Numbered from the stretch's first letter, positions 34,636 to 43,235 are shown. The stretch: DNA of 64,000 nucleotides from an uncultured Flavobacteriaceae bacterium (GCA_938092005.1 CALKOU010000014.1:1-64000); one strand, 5' to 3'. The notes: a model not told the origin generated them from the sequence alone. A program made the numbers and translations.

Positions 34636-35196
34636 GTGACGGGGGAAGGGGCGATTCTTGAAAAAATTAAGCTCGCGCAAAGTGGGGATCAACACGCTTT
34701 TCGTCAACTTTTAGAGTGCTTCTGGAATGATGTATATGGGTTTATGTTACAACGCACCCAAAACGAAAACGAAGCAGAAGACCTAACCATAAGATGCTTC
34801 GGCAAAGCCTTTGAAAAAATCATGACCTACAATGAAGCCTACGGTTTTAAAACATGGTTGACTACAATTGCTAAAAATTTACACATTGATCAGATTCGAA
34901 AAAAAGCCAACAGTTCCATTACAACAGATTCCAGTCAAGAAGTAGCGCAAAATATTGCGGATAGCGCCCCCGATCCTGAAGACGATTTGATTCGTAAACA
35001 ACGCCTCGAAACCTTATTGAACACCATTAAAGGACTAAAACCTCACTACCGAGAAGTTATTCAACTAAAATACCTGCAAGAGTTAAGCATTAAACAAATG
35101 GCAGAAAAACTCAACAGTCAAGAAAGTACGGTAAAGGTAAAGCTTATGCGTGCTCGAAAACTATTGGCGGAAATTTTAGCTAACGAAAACAACTAA
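34636..35196 (+). CDS. ECF-type RNA polymerase sigma factor
   Basis: 186 residues from GTG 34636. Region 2 (DVYGFMLQRTQNENEAEDLT, then KAFEKIMTYN) and region 4 HTH (REVIQLKYLQELSIKQMAEK, ESTVKVKLMRARKLL) are clear, and regions 1.1 and 3 are absent. ECF factors direct polymerase to envelope or stress regulons. No FecR-like anti-sigma follows. The neighbours are a small Cys-rich membrane protein and a transporter, either of which might be linked to its control (inference). Confidence 0.92.
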   Translation: MTGEGAILEKIKLAQSGDQHAFRQLLECFWNDVYGFMLQRTQNENEAEDLTIRCFGKAFEKIMTYNEAYGFKTWLTTIAKNLHIDQIRKKANSSITTDSSQEVAQNIADSAPDPEDDLIRKQRLETLLNTIKGLKPHYREVIQLKYLQELSIKQMAEKLNSQESTVKVKLMRARKLLAEILANENN

Positions 35197-35197
35197 T

Positions 35198-36406
35198 TTG
35201 ATCACGCTCTTTAGAAAGTTAGGACCTGGATTGCTATTTGCTGGAGCAGCTATTGGCGTTTCACATCTCGTACAATCTACCAGAGCAGGAGCTGATTTTG
35301 GTTTTGGACTCATTTGGGCACTGTTGCTTGTAAATATCATCAAATATCCTTTTTTCCAATTTGGACCGCGCTATGCCATGGCCACTGGAGAAAGCTTGTT
35401 AGAGGGATATAAGCGCATGAGTAAAGGAGTTTTAATTGCCTATTACATCCTCAATCTTGGAACCATGTTTACTATTCAAGCTGCTGTTACGGCCGTAACA
35501 GCAGGTATTGTAGCGCAACTTTTAGGCATTGATGCTACCATAGGAACATCGGTTGCTGTGGCTCTTTTTTGTTTTATGGTATTGTGGCGCGGACGCTACG
35601 GCTGGCTTGACAAAAGCATGAAACTTATTGTTTTGATATTAAGCATCAGCACGTTAGTTGCCGTATTTTTTTCTGTTGGTCAAAGCACAAATATTCCCCT
35701 AATGCAACGCCTTCCTGAAAACACGATCGAGTGGACATTTTTAATTGCTTTTATGGGTTGGATGCCGGGCCCTATGGACATTTCGGTGTGGCATTCCATA
35801 TGGGCACTTGAAAAGAAAAAACTAAACCCAACAACATCGTTAAAATCGTCATTGTTTGACTTTAATATCGGGTATTTGGTAACGTTTGTGTTGGGACTGT
35901 GCTTTATTGTATTAGGAGCAAGTGTTATGTATAATTCAGGCACATCCTTTTCTCCAAATGGAGCCACTTTTGCTGGCCAACTCATTGGTCTTTACACCTC
36001 GCTAATGGGCAATGGTTGGTTTGCTATTATTGCTGCAGCTGCACTAACCACCATGATTAGTACCACTTTAACTACTTTGGATGCTTCGCCACGCGTTATG
36101 GCACACACATCGAACTTATTGGGATTTCGGATATTGAAAAAACAACAAAGCTGGTTGATTTTGTTAACACTTGGAACCTGCTTGATTTTTATACTGCTTG
36201 CCGCTGAAATGGGATTACTCGTCAAAATAGCAACAGTACTTTCGTTTATTACAGCTCCCTTCTATGCAGCCCTAAACCTGCGTTTGGTTACCAGCAAACA
36301 TATTCCTACAGCACACCAACCTAAAAAGTGGTTGCAAGGTGCAAGTTTACTCGGAATTTTATTTTTAATAGGATTTAGTGTCGTTTACTTGTTCGTACTA
36401 TTTTGA
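35198..36406 (+). CDS. Nramp-like divalent metal transporter, divergent
   Basis: 402 residues from TTG 35198 (the preceding stop ends at 35196), with about 11 membrane helices. The Nramp fold is recognisable from GPGLLFAGAAIG in helix 1 and the general helix pattern. However, the helix 1 metal motif DPGN is absent (GVSH in its place), and helix 6 reads GWMPGPMD in place of the usual MPH-type motif. It is therefore an Nramp-superfamily member whose substrate may not be Mn2+/Fe2+. It follows the sigma factor gene with a 1-nt gap. Confidence 0.78.
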   Translation: MITLFRKLGPGLLFAGAAIGVSHLVQSTRAGADFGFGLIWALLLVNIIKYPFFQFGPRYAMATGESLLEGYKRMSKGVLIAYYILNLGTMFTIQAAVTAVTAGIVAQLLGIDATIGTSVAVALFCFMVLWRGRYGWLDKSMKLIVLILSISTLVAVFFSVGQSTNIPLMQRLPENTIEWTFLIAFMGWMPGPMDISVWHSIWALEKKKLNPTTSLKSSLFDFNIGYLVTFVLGLCFIVLGASVMYNSGTSFSPNGATFAGQLIGLYTSLMGNGWFAIIAAAALTTMISTTLTTLDASPRVMAHTSNLLGFRILKKQQSWLILLTLGTCLIFILLAAEMGLLVKIATVLSFITAPFYAALNLRLVTSKHIPTAHQPKKWLQGASLLGILFLIGFSVVYLFVLF

Positions 36407-36431
36407 TTAGTCAAAGTGTTTCGTAATTTTG
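36403..36431 (+). promoter_or_regulatory. lipA promoter
   Basis: TTG (36403-36405), 18 nt, TAATTTTG (36424-36431). It starts inside the last codons of the Nramp-like gene and ends 16 nt before the lipA ATG. Confidence 0.65.
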
Positions 36432-36447
36432 TAAGCTAAATTGCTAT

Positions 36448-37323
36448 ATGTCAGAAACTACCACAGCGCAAGCACCAGTAAGAGCACCTAAACCAAAATG
36501 GCTTAGAGTGAAGCTCCCCACTGGAAAAAAATACACTGAACTACGTGGTTTAGTAGATAAGTACGAACTCCATACGATTTGTACATCAGGGAGTTGTCCA
36601 AACATGGGTGAATGTTGGGGCGAGGGTACTGCTACATTTATGATTCTAGGCAATATTTGTACCCGTTCTTGTGGTTTTTGTGGTGTTCAAACGGGTAGAC
36701 CGGACACCGTTGACTGGGCAGAACCCGAAAAAGTAGCTCGTTCTATCAAAATCATGGGGATCAAGCACGCTGTTATCACATCTGTGGACCGTGATGACTT
36801 ACCCGATCAAGGCACCATTATTTGGACAGAAACCGTACAGGCCATTCGCAGAATGAACCCCAACACAACACTTGAAACATTAATTCCAGATTTTCAAGGG
36901 AGAGAAGACTTGCTTGATCGTATTGTTACCGTTGCGCCAGAAGTAGTATCACACAATATGGAAACCGTTAGACGACTTACTCGTGAAGTTCGAATTCAAG
37001 CAAAATACGATAGAAGTTTAGAAGCATTGAAGTATCTCAAAGCACAGGGGGTTCATCGTACCAAATCTGGTTTGATGCTTGGACTTGGAGAAACCGAAGA
37101 CGAAGTTATTGCTTCCATGGAGGATTTAAGGAATGCTAACGTTGATATCATTACCCTTGGGCAATATTTGCAACCTTCTAAAAAACACTTGCCCGTAGCC
37201 GATTTTATCACGCCAGAACAATTCAAAAAATATGAAGTGCTTGGCAAAGAAATGGGCTTCCGTCATGTAGAAAGTGGTGCTCTTGTTCGCTCATCGTACA
37301 AAGCGCACAAGCATATTGAATAA
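36448..37323 (+). CDS. lipA: Lipoyl synthase
   Basis: 291 residues, radical SAM enzyme. Both cluster motifs are present: [12 protein letters not shown] (auxiliary 4Fe-4S, CX4CX5C) and CTRSCGFC (radical SAM CX3CX2C). The C-terminal [10 protein letters not shown] carries the RSSY motif that ligates the auxiliary cluster. It inserts two sulfurs into octanoyl-protein to give lipoate. Its stop abuts the lpxK stop on the other strand with no gap. Confidence 0.97.
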   Translation: MSETTTAQAPVRAPKPKWLRVKLPTGKKYTELRGLVDKYELHTICTSGSCPNMGECWGEGTATFMILGNICTRSCGFCGVQTGRPDTVDWAEPEKVARSIKIMGIKHAVITSVDRDDLPDQGTIIWTETVQAIRRMNPNTTLETLIPDFQGREDLLDRIVTVAPEVVSHNMETVRRLTREVRIQAKYDRSLEALKYLKAQGVHRTKSGLMLGLGETEDEVIASMEDLRNANVDIITLGQYLQPSKKHLPVADFITPEQFKKYEVLGKEMGFRHVESGALVRSSYKAHKHIE

Positions 37324-38328
37324 TCAGCCGTTAAGCGCTGTTTGAACCAACTTCAAGAACTGTTTTTCGTGCTCCAAAAACTGCGCTTTTACGCCTATGG
37401 TGTGAAGTTGTTCAAAGTCGTATGAGGCAAGTCGAGCCGCATCTTTTTCAGTTGTCAATATAGGTTTTTTGAGCGCTTTTAATGCTGCAATTTCCCTGTC
37501 GCTAAAACGGTGGTGATCGGGAAAAGACCTGTGTGTGAACTTGGCATTTTTATCTTTTAGAAAAGAAACTAAAGGAGTTGGGTTTGCTATTCCTGTCAAC
37601 AACACAAATGGCGTTTTTATAAAATCTTCTACTGCCATTGTATTAACCCCATTTACATGAGTATCATAATCCAATGAAGTAAAAAAGAGGTGTTGATGCG
37701 GCGCAATTCTCAATTTTGATTTAAAGTCTTTTTTTGATATTTGATTCATCTCAGGTGGACATTTGGTGACCACTACAATATCGGCAGCTGTTGCGGCAGA
37801 TGCCGTCTCTCGAAGGTTACCAACGGGAAGTAACTTATCTTCAAACCACGGGTTTTGAAATGTCGTAAGTACTATTTTAAATGTAGGTTTCAACGCAAGG
37901 TGCTGTAAAGCATCATCTAGAAAAAAGGCTGCTATCGAAGGATGTTGTTGCAACATTTTTTCAATTCCCAATGGGCGATTTTCACACACGGCAACATGTA
38001 CCTCTGGGTGTTTTTGGGCTAACATAAGGGGCTCATCGCCCACCTGCGCTGCGGTAGCAGTCGCCTCTACACCAACAAAACCTTTGGTTTGGCGTCCATA
38101 ACCACGACTTAGCATAGCCAATTGTTGATTTTTACAAAAGTGACGCAGCAAATAGTCAACCATAGGCGTTTTCCCAGTACCACCCGTACTAAGGTTACCG
38201 ATTACAATCGTGGGAACGGGTGCAACATAACGAGAAAAAACACCACATTTGTATAGTTGTTTGCGCAGCACGACTGCTCCAGCGAACAACATTTGGAAGG
38301 GAAACAATGCTTTTCTCCAAATTGACAT
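37324..38328 (-). CDS. lpxK: Tetraacyldisaccharide 4'-kinase
   Basis: 334 residues from ATG 38328 (MSIWRKALFPFQMLFAGAVV). It has a single N-terminal membrane-associated helix, P-loop GNLSTGGTGKTPMVDYL, LSRGYGR, FLDDALQHLAL and TTEKDAARL. It phosphorylates the lipid A disaccharide, an outer-membrane step that confirms a Gram-negative cell. The frame is open to 38397, but a -7 box 5 nt before the internal ATG favours that start. It is divergent from the Nif3-like gene with only 33 bp between. Confidence 0.95.
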   Translation of the reverse strand: MSIWRKALFPFQMLFAGAVVLRKQLYKCGVFSRYVAPVPTIVIGNLSTGGTGKTPMVDYLLRHFCKNQQLAMLSRGYGRQTKGFVGVEATATAAQVGDEPLMLAQKHPEVHVAVCENRPLGIEKMLQQHPSIAAFFLDDALQHLALKPTFKIVLTTFQNPWFEDKLLPVGNLRETASAATAADIVVVTKCPPEMNQISKKDFKSKLRIAPHQHLFFTSLDYDTHVNGVNTMAVEDFIKTPFVLLTGIANPTPLVSFLKDKNAKFTHRSFPDHHRFSDREIAALKALKKPILTTEKDAARLASYDFEQLHTIGVKAQFLEHEKQFLKLVQTALNG

Positions 38329-38333
38329 AAAAA

Positions 38334-38356
38334 CAAAAGTAGAACTTTTATCTTTG
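38334..38356. promoter_or_regulatory. Back-to-back -7 boxes in the 33-bp lpxK / Nif3-like gap
   Basis: The minus strand carries TACTTTTG (38341-38334) 5 nt before the lpxK ATG. The plus strand carries TATCTTTG (38349-38356) 5 nt before the Nif3-like ATG. Seven bases separate the two boxes. The -33 regions of each promoter must lie across or inside the other gene. Both transcripts are predicted to be leaderless. Confidence 0.65.
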
Positions 38357-38361
38357 GAACG

Positions 38362-39456
38362 ATGACAGTACGCGAAATAACATCTTGTTTGGAGCAATGG
38401 GCCCCACTATCCTATGCAGAAGACTTTGATAACGTTGGTCTTTTGGTGGGGAGCTATGAGCAAAAGATCAGTAAAGCACTAATTACGCATGATGCACTTG
38501 AAACCGTTATTGATGAAGCAATTGCTGAAAAATGTGAGCTTATTGTCTGCTTCCACCCCATCATTTTTAAAGGGTTAAAAAAACTTACGGACACTTCCTA
38601 TGCGTCACGAGCGGTCATAAAAGCCATTCAACACAACATTTCAATTTACGCCATGCACACCGCACTTGATGTGCAACTTGATGGGGTAAATGCTGGTCTT
38701 GCCGATGCATTACAATTATCAGAAAGAAGTGTGCTTGAGCCTAGTAAAGGAACAATACAGAAGTTAAACACTTATGTGCCAAAGGCGCACTTGAACGAAG
38801 TACAAGATGCCCTTTTTGCTGCTGGCGCAGGCGCCATTGGCAAGTATAGCGAATGTAGTTTTACTACGTCTGGAGAAGGAACCTTTCAGCCGCTCGAAGG
38901 GAGCAAGCCATTTGTAGGCAACAAAGGAAAACGGCACATTGAAGCTGAAGACCAACTTCAATTGGTTTTTGAAAAACACCTTCAAAGTAGGGTAACAAAA
39001 GCACTGTTAGATGCACATCCATATGAAACAGTGGCCTATGAAATTACAACGTTACAAAACATAAGACCAGATTTGGGAATGGGCTGCATAGGACAACTTC
39101 CCAAAGGAATGAACGAAAAAAAGTTTCTAGAGAAGCTCAAAGCTATTTTGGGAACGCCCACCTTAAGGCATAGCGCACTTTTGGGAAAAGAAATAAACCG
39201 TGTAGCCTTACTCGGAGGGTCTGGAAGCTTTGCTATTGAAAGTGCAATACGTAAGGGTGCCGATATTTTTATAACGGCAGATTTAAAATACCATGATTTT
39301 TTCAGAGCTGAATCGGCCTGTTTACTGGTTGATGTGGGGCATTATGAGAGTGAGAAATTCACCAAAACGAGAATCATGGAGTTTCTTAACAAAAATTTCC
39401 CTAATTTTGCGTTCATTTCATCTAAAACGGACACTAATCCAGTGCATTACTTCTAA
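38362..39456 (+). CDS. Nif3-like dinuclear metal-centre hexameric protein
   Basis: 364 residues: MTVREITSCLEQWAPLSYAEDFDNVGLLVG is the typical start (residues 1-30). It has CFHPIIFKGLKK and AMHTALDVQLDGVN (metal-binding His), and near the end ITADLKYHDFFRA and VDVGHYESEKF. The inserted middle domain (about residues 130-230) is the PII-like YqfO segment, giving the longer subtype. The cellular role is unsettled; such proteins are often annotated as GTP cyclohydrolase I type 2. It lies 3 nt before the DUF164-type gene, a common pair in this phylum. Confidence 0.9.
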   Translation: MTVREITSCLEQWAPLSYAEDFDNVGLLVGSYEQKISKALITHDALETVIDEAIAEKCELIVCFHPIIFKGLKKLTDTSYASRAVIKAIQHNISIYAMHTALDVQLDGVNAGLADALQLSERSVLEPSKGTIQKLNTYVPKAHLNEVQDALFAAGAGAIGKYSECSFTTSGEGTFQPLEGSKPFVGNKGKRHIEAEDQLQLVFEKHLQSRVTKALLDAHPYETVAYEITTLQNIRPDLGMGCIGQLPKGMNEKKFLEKLKAILGTPTLRHSALLGKEINRVALLGGSGSFAIESAIRKGADIFITADLKYHDFFRAESACLLVDVGHYESEKFTKTRIMEFLNKNFPNFAFISSKTDTNPVHYF

Positions 39457-39459
39457 ATT

Positions 39460-40242
39460 ATGGCAAAAAAGAAAGTTGAAACAACTGTCGAAGAAAAACT
39501 ACGAGCGTTATACAATTTACAACTAGTTGATACTCGCATTGACGAAATACGAAATGTTCGTGGCGAATTACCCTTAGAAGTTGAAGATCTAGATGCTGAG
39601 GTAGCAGGTTTAGATAAAAGACTAAGCAATTTAGGTCTTGAGGTCACTGCTTACGAGGACGAAATCAAAGCCAAAAAAATGGCTATTGAGACGTCAAAAG
39701 AACTCATAAAGAAATACAACGAACAGCAAAAAAACGTACGTAATAACCGTGCATACGAATCGTTGACAAAAGAAATTGAATTTCAAGAACTTGAAATTCA
39801 ATTATCTGAAAAACAAATCAAACAGCTAAAAGCGCTGATTGAGCAAAAAAACGAAGCCGTTACGGAAACTACAGCAAAACTTGAAGAGCGTAAAAAACAC
39901 CTTCAACACAAAAAAGATGAGCTTGATGCCATTCTTGCTGAAACCCAAAAAGAAGAAGATGTACTTCTTAAAAAGTCAAAAGACTTTGAAACAAAAGCAG
40001 ACGAAAGACTTGTGACTGCTTATCAACGCATTCGCTCATCTGTTAAGAACGGTCTGGCGATTGTTTCTGTTGAGCGCGGTGCTTCTGGAGGATCATTCTT
40101 TACCATTCCACCTCAAGTTCAAATGGAAATTGCGTCACGCAAAAAAATCATTACTGACGAACACAGTGGTCGTATTTTGGTTGATAAAGAATTAGCCGAG
40201 GAGCAAGAAGCTTTTATGAAAGAAATTATTGCTTCGATTTAA
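39460..40242 (+). CDS. DUF164-type coiled-coil protein with degenerate zinc ribbon
   Basis: 260 residues. A long coiled coil (about residues 10-190, heptads of Glu/Lys/Leu) is followed by a C-terminal block, ERGASGGSFFTIPPQVQ and KKIITDEHSGRILVDKE. That block aligns with the C4 zinc ribbon of the family (CxxC... PPQ ...CxxCGRIL). All four zinc Cys are replaced, so no zinc site can form. The family is linked to the Nif3-like partner and to nucleic-acid or secretion functions that remain unclear. Its last 17 nt overlap the next gene tail-to-tail. Confidence 0.85.
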   Translation: MAKKKVETTVEEKLRALYNLQLVDTRIDEIRNVRGELPLEVEDLDAEVAGLDKRLSNLGLEVTAYEDEIKAKKMAIETSKELIKKYNEQQKNVRNNRAYESLTKEIEFQELEIQLSEKQIKQLKALIEQKNEAVTETTAKLEERKKHLQHKKDELDAILAETQKEEDVLLKKSKDFETKADERLVTAYQRIRSSVKNGLAIVSVERGASGGSFFTIPPQVQMEIASRKKIITDEHSGRILVDKELAEEQEAFMKEIIASI

Positions 40243-42112
40243 ACCGCTTAGCAAAAGCTACATACCACAACATACTATTAGGATTACGCAACGCATCTAG
40301 CGATAGTGCATTTGCCAAACTCATTCCTTGCAATATCCGTTTAACAGGAATTTCCACTTTTTTTCCACTAATGGTATATGGTATTTCTGGTGTCGTGTAA
40401 ATAGCATCAGGCACATGTCTTGGAGAGCACCTGTTACGAATATGTTGTTTTATTTTGGTGTGATCCACTTTTGTGGAGGCTTGAATAAAAAGCAGTAAGG
40501 AGTCGGTTTCGGTATCCTCTACATGCACAACAAGTGCATCCTCAATTTCGTTTAATTTTGATAGCGCAGTGTATATCTCAGAAGTTCCCATACGCACGCC
40601 AAACCTATTGAGCGTTGCGTCTGAACGACCGTAAATAACAACACCCCCTCGATCCGTTATAGCTGCCCAATCTCCGTGATTCCAAGCGGTTTTATAATGG
40701 TTAAAATAACTGGATGCATAACGCGAATAATCAGGATCGTTTACCAAATATAATGGCATGGGCAAGAACGGTTGGCTAAGTACCAATTCACCGGGTGTTT
40801 CAACACACACCCACCCTTTATCGTTCCATACTTCAATTGCAGCACCAAGCATTTTACATTGTATTTCACCAGGAACAACGGGCAAATCTGGGTGGCCGCC
40901 AACAAAGGCCGTACACACATCTGTTCCACCGCTTAAGGATATTATATGTGTAGACGGAAATCGCTGCTGCAAATCCTTACAAACCGCCGCTGACAACGGA
41001 GAACCAGTTGCACCAAGGGTACGCATAAACGAAAAATCATGCTGTTGCACATACGGAGTCGGAGACGCCATCTGATTTTTAAAATAGACCGCACCACCAC
41101 CAAAGTGGTTTATGTTGGCCTTCTTTACAAAACACCACAAGCTGTCGCGTGTTGGATAGGTAGGCGAACCCGAATACAAACAGAGCGTAGCACCACAAAG
41201 CAGGCTACCAAGTGCATAGTTCCACATCATCCAGCCCGTAATGGAATACCAAAAATACCGATCCCCCTCTTGAACATCTTGATGAAGCGCCAAGGCCTTA
41301 AGGTGTTCCAAAAGCATGTGCCCAGTTCCGTGTACAATAGCCTTAGGTTTGCCCGTTGTACCAGATGAAAAAAGCGTCCAAATAGGAGCAGAAAACGAAA
41401 CAGGCGTAACTGTAAGTTGATCTACTGCTACCGCTTTATCATCGAAGTTGGCATGTTCATCAAGCCATAGTGTAGCCTGAATTGATGAAACCTCAGTCTG
41501 AATGATTTTCACTTTGGTGTTCGTGTCAAAAGCTTTTCCGCCATGGGTATACTGTTGCTGTGCAAACATCACTTTGGGGTGCAACTGTCCAAAACGTTCA
41601 CAAACAGCATCGGTACCAAAGTCGGGAGAACACGAAGACCAAACCGCTCCCAAAGCATTGGTAGCCAAAAAAGCAGCTACTGTTTCGGGGCTATTAATTC
41701 CGTAACAAACTACCGTGTCGCCACTTTCAACACCAACAGCCAAAAGCTGTTGTTGGATGGTATGGGTTTTCGCCAGAAGCTGCTGCCAACTGATTTCAAC
41801 ACATGGCTTGGTTTCGCTTTGATAGATGATTGCAGGGTGTTTTGAATTACTGTTTCGAAACACATGATGTGCATAGCTCAGTCGCGCGCCTGTAAACCAT
41901 TTGGTTTTCCAAAAGGGAATTGCAGGAACAAAAACCTCTTCGTAAGGAGAGTCAAAATCAATACTGAAAAACGATGCAATACTTTCCCAAAACGCAGCTT
42001 GATTATCAATACTCCATTGATGTAGTGAAGCATAGTCGTCAACGATAAGTGCATTTGTTTTCGCTAAAAAAGAAATGTACTCATGGAATCGTGACGTGGT
42101 TTTGGGCTGCAT
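40226..42112 (-). CDS. Acetoacetate--CoA ligase
   Basis: 628 residues from ATG 42112 (MQPKTTSRFHEYISFLAK). It is an ANL-superfamily enzyme: an acetyl-CoA synthetase-type N-terminal cap, P-loop LFSSGTTGKPKAIVHG, and C-terminal lid with GRSDATLNRFGVRMGTSEIY and the catalytic Lys in ISGKKVEIPVKRIL. It activates acetoacetate to acetoacetyl-CoA, feeding lipid or PHB-type metabolism. An alternative ATG at 42145 adds 11 residues. TATATTG 5 nt before 42112 is a near -7 box and favours the shorter form. Confidence 0.9.
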   Translation of the reverse strand: MQPKTTSRFHEYISFLAKTNALIVDDYASLHQWSIDNQAAFWESIASFFSIDFDSPYEEVFVPAIPFWKTKWFTGARLSYAHHVFRNSNSKHPAIIYQSETKPCVEISWQQLLAKTHTIQQQLLAVGVESGDTVVCYGINSPETVAAFLATNALGAVWSSCSPDFGTDAVCERFGQLHPKVMFAQQQYTHGGKAFDTNTKVKIIQTEVSSIQATLWLDEHANFDDKAVAVDQLTVTPVSFSAPIWTLFSSGTTGKPKAIVHGTGHMLLEHLKALALHQDVQEGDRYFWYSITGWMMWNYALGSLLCGATLCLYSGSPTYPTRDSLWCFVKKANINHFGGGAVYFKNQMASPTPYVQQHDFSFMRTLGATGSPLSAAVCKDLQQRFPSTHIISLSGGTDVCTAFVGGHPDLPVVPGEIQCKMLGAAIEVWNDKGWVCVETPGELVLSQPFLPMPLYLVNDPDYSRYASSYFNHYKTAWNHGDWAAITDRGGVVIYGRSDATLNRFGVRMGTSEIYTALSKLNEIEDALVVHVEDTETDSLLLFIQASTKVDHTKIKQHIRNRCSPRHVPDAIYTTPEIPYTISGKKVEIPVKRILQGMSLANALSLDALRNPNSMLWYVAFAKRFKSKQ

Positions 42113-42162
42113 AGTAGCAATATACAACCTAAAGTTTAATTCCATTCAATGTGTATTTTTAC

Positions 42163-42636
42163 ATGATGGACGAACAGAACAAAACTGTAGTAACTCTTTG
42201 GAACGCCTTTGTTGCTCAGCATCCTTCCTATGCCCACTTGCCGCTACCTCCGCACTTTTATTTTTGTGATAACGAAGCAGATGCAAATACGTGTGCGGAA
42301 CTGGTCGTGAAGGGTATCAAACAAGCTACTGCTCCTTCACTATGGTGGTATGAGCAGCACAAAGAACCCTTACCAGCTGTTGGGGATTTGTTTGTTGTAA
42401 CCGATTGGAACGGCACAGCAAAAGCCATTATTGAAATAACAAAGCTCGAACAGCTAGCCTTTAACAAAATAACGGCAGCATTTGCCTTAGCAGAAGGTGA
42501 AGGTGATAAAAGTTTGGCGTATTGGCAGCGTGTACATAAAGCGTATTACACCCGAGAAATGGAACCCACTGGCGCATGCTTTGACGAGAACATGCTGATT
42601 TCTTGCGAATATTTTAAGACGGTTTTTACGCATTAA
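42163..42636 (+). CDS. ASCH domain protein
   Basis: About 157 residues. The ASCH/PUA-like pattern is visible in LVVKGIKQATAPSLWWYE, DLFVVTDWNGTAKAIIEIT and the terminal GACFDENMLISCEYFKTVF. ASCH domains bind RNA or nucleotides, and some members hydrolyse N4-acetylcytidine. No substrate can be assigned here. It is divergent from acetoacetate-CoA ligase. Two adjacent ATGs (42163, 42166) are possible starts. Confidence 0.8.
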   Translation: MMDEQNKTVVTLWNAFVAQHPSYAHLPLPPHFYFCDNEADANTCAELVVKGIKQATAPSLWWYEQHKEPLPAVGDLFVVTDWNGTAKAIIEITKLEQLAFNKITAAFALAEGEGDKSLAYWQRVHKAYYTREMEPTGACFDENMLISCEYFKTVFTH

Positions 42637-42706
42637 TGCGTCTTTTTTAAAAAATCAAAAGGAAGGCCTTCAGTTCCTTAGCTTTAATCCTGTACTAAGG
42701 CTTTAT

Positions 42707-43000
42707 TTATAATCGATCAGGGGCTTGATAGGTGTTAAAGACGGAAAACACATAAACCTCTGTAGCTGTTTGCTCATAAATAATAACAAACGGAAAACGT
42801 TTTAGCGGCAGTTCTCGGAAAGCAGGTTTTCGTTTTATTGGAAAAAGAACATTTCCTTCAAGAAGAATATTAAAATACCCCTCGAGGTAATGATAAAATT
42901 CTTTTCCGAGTCCTTGTTTTTGTGCTTCGTACCACTGAATTGCTTTGGCTATTTCATGTTGTGCTTCTGGGTCAAAAGTAAGCAACAGCTTAGAGGTCAT
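42707..43000 (-). CDS. ParE/RelE-type toxin
   Basis: 97 residues with the RelE/ParE fold pattern: FDPEAQHEIAKAIQWYEAQ, GLGKEFYHYLEGYFNIL, then FRELPLKRFPFVIIYEQTATEVYVFSVFNTYQ, split over strands as usual. ParE toxins poison gyrase and RelE cleaves mRNA; the missing RelE-type basic catalytic set suggests ParE. It overlaps the upstream gene by 11 nt, standard for a toxin-antitoxin pair. Confidence 0.87.
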   Translation of the reverse strand: MTSKLLLTFDPEAQHEIAKAIQWYEAQKQGLGKEFYHYLEGYFNILLEGNVLFPIKRKPAFRELPLKRFPFVIIYEQTATEVYVFSVFNTYQAPDRL

Positions 43001-43235
43001 ACTTTTTCTTAAGTTGCATCCTCACATTGTCCCAACTGCTTCCATTTGTTTCATTGTTTAGCCACTTGCGACGACGTTCTTCAACCTTTTTATAGTGATC
43101 CTCCGAAACAACAGAAGCGTCATTAGAATTAATGATTGCATCAAAAAAACCATCTAATATGGCAAGCTTTGAGTCGTCTTGAATAACGGTATTAAATTGT
43201 TCAATAAGTTTGTTTCTTAGCTCAATGGACTCCAT
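42990..43235 (-). CDS. Antitoxin partner of the ParE-type toxin
   Basis: 81 residues, acidic N-terminal half (IQDDSKLAILDGFFDAIIN) and a basic C-terminal part (KVEERRRKWLNNE) that could wrap the toxin. It resembles addiction-module components found upstream of ParE toxins in Bacteroidota. Antitoxin first, overlapping toxin second, is the expected order. A -7 box lies at 43255-43262. Confidence 0.8.
   Translation of the reverse strand: MESIELRNKLIEQFNTVIQDDSKLAILDGFFDAIINSNDASVVSEDHYKKVEERRRKWLNNETNGSSWDNVRMQLKKKYDL

Noticed and set aside
42676-42700. CCTTAG/CTAAGG inverted repeat between ASCH and the toxin gene as a bidirectional terminator
   Set aside because: The stem is only 6 bp with a 13-nt loop and no convincing T-run follows, so it is not listed as a terminator.
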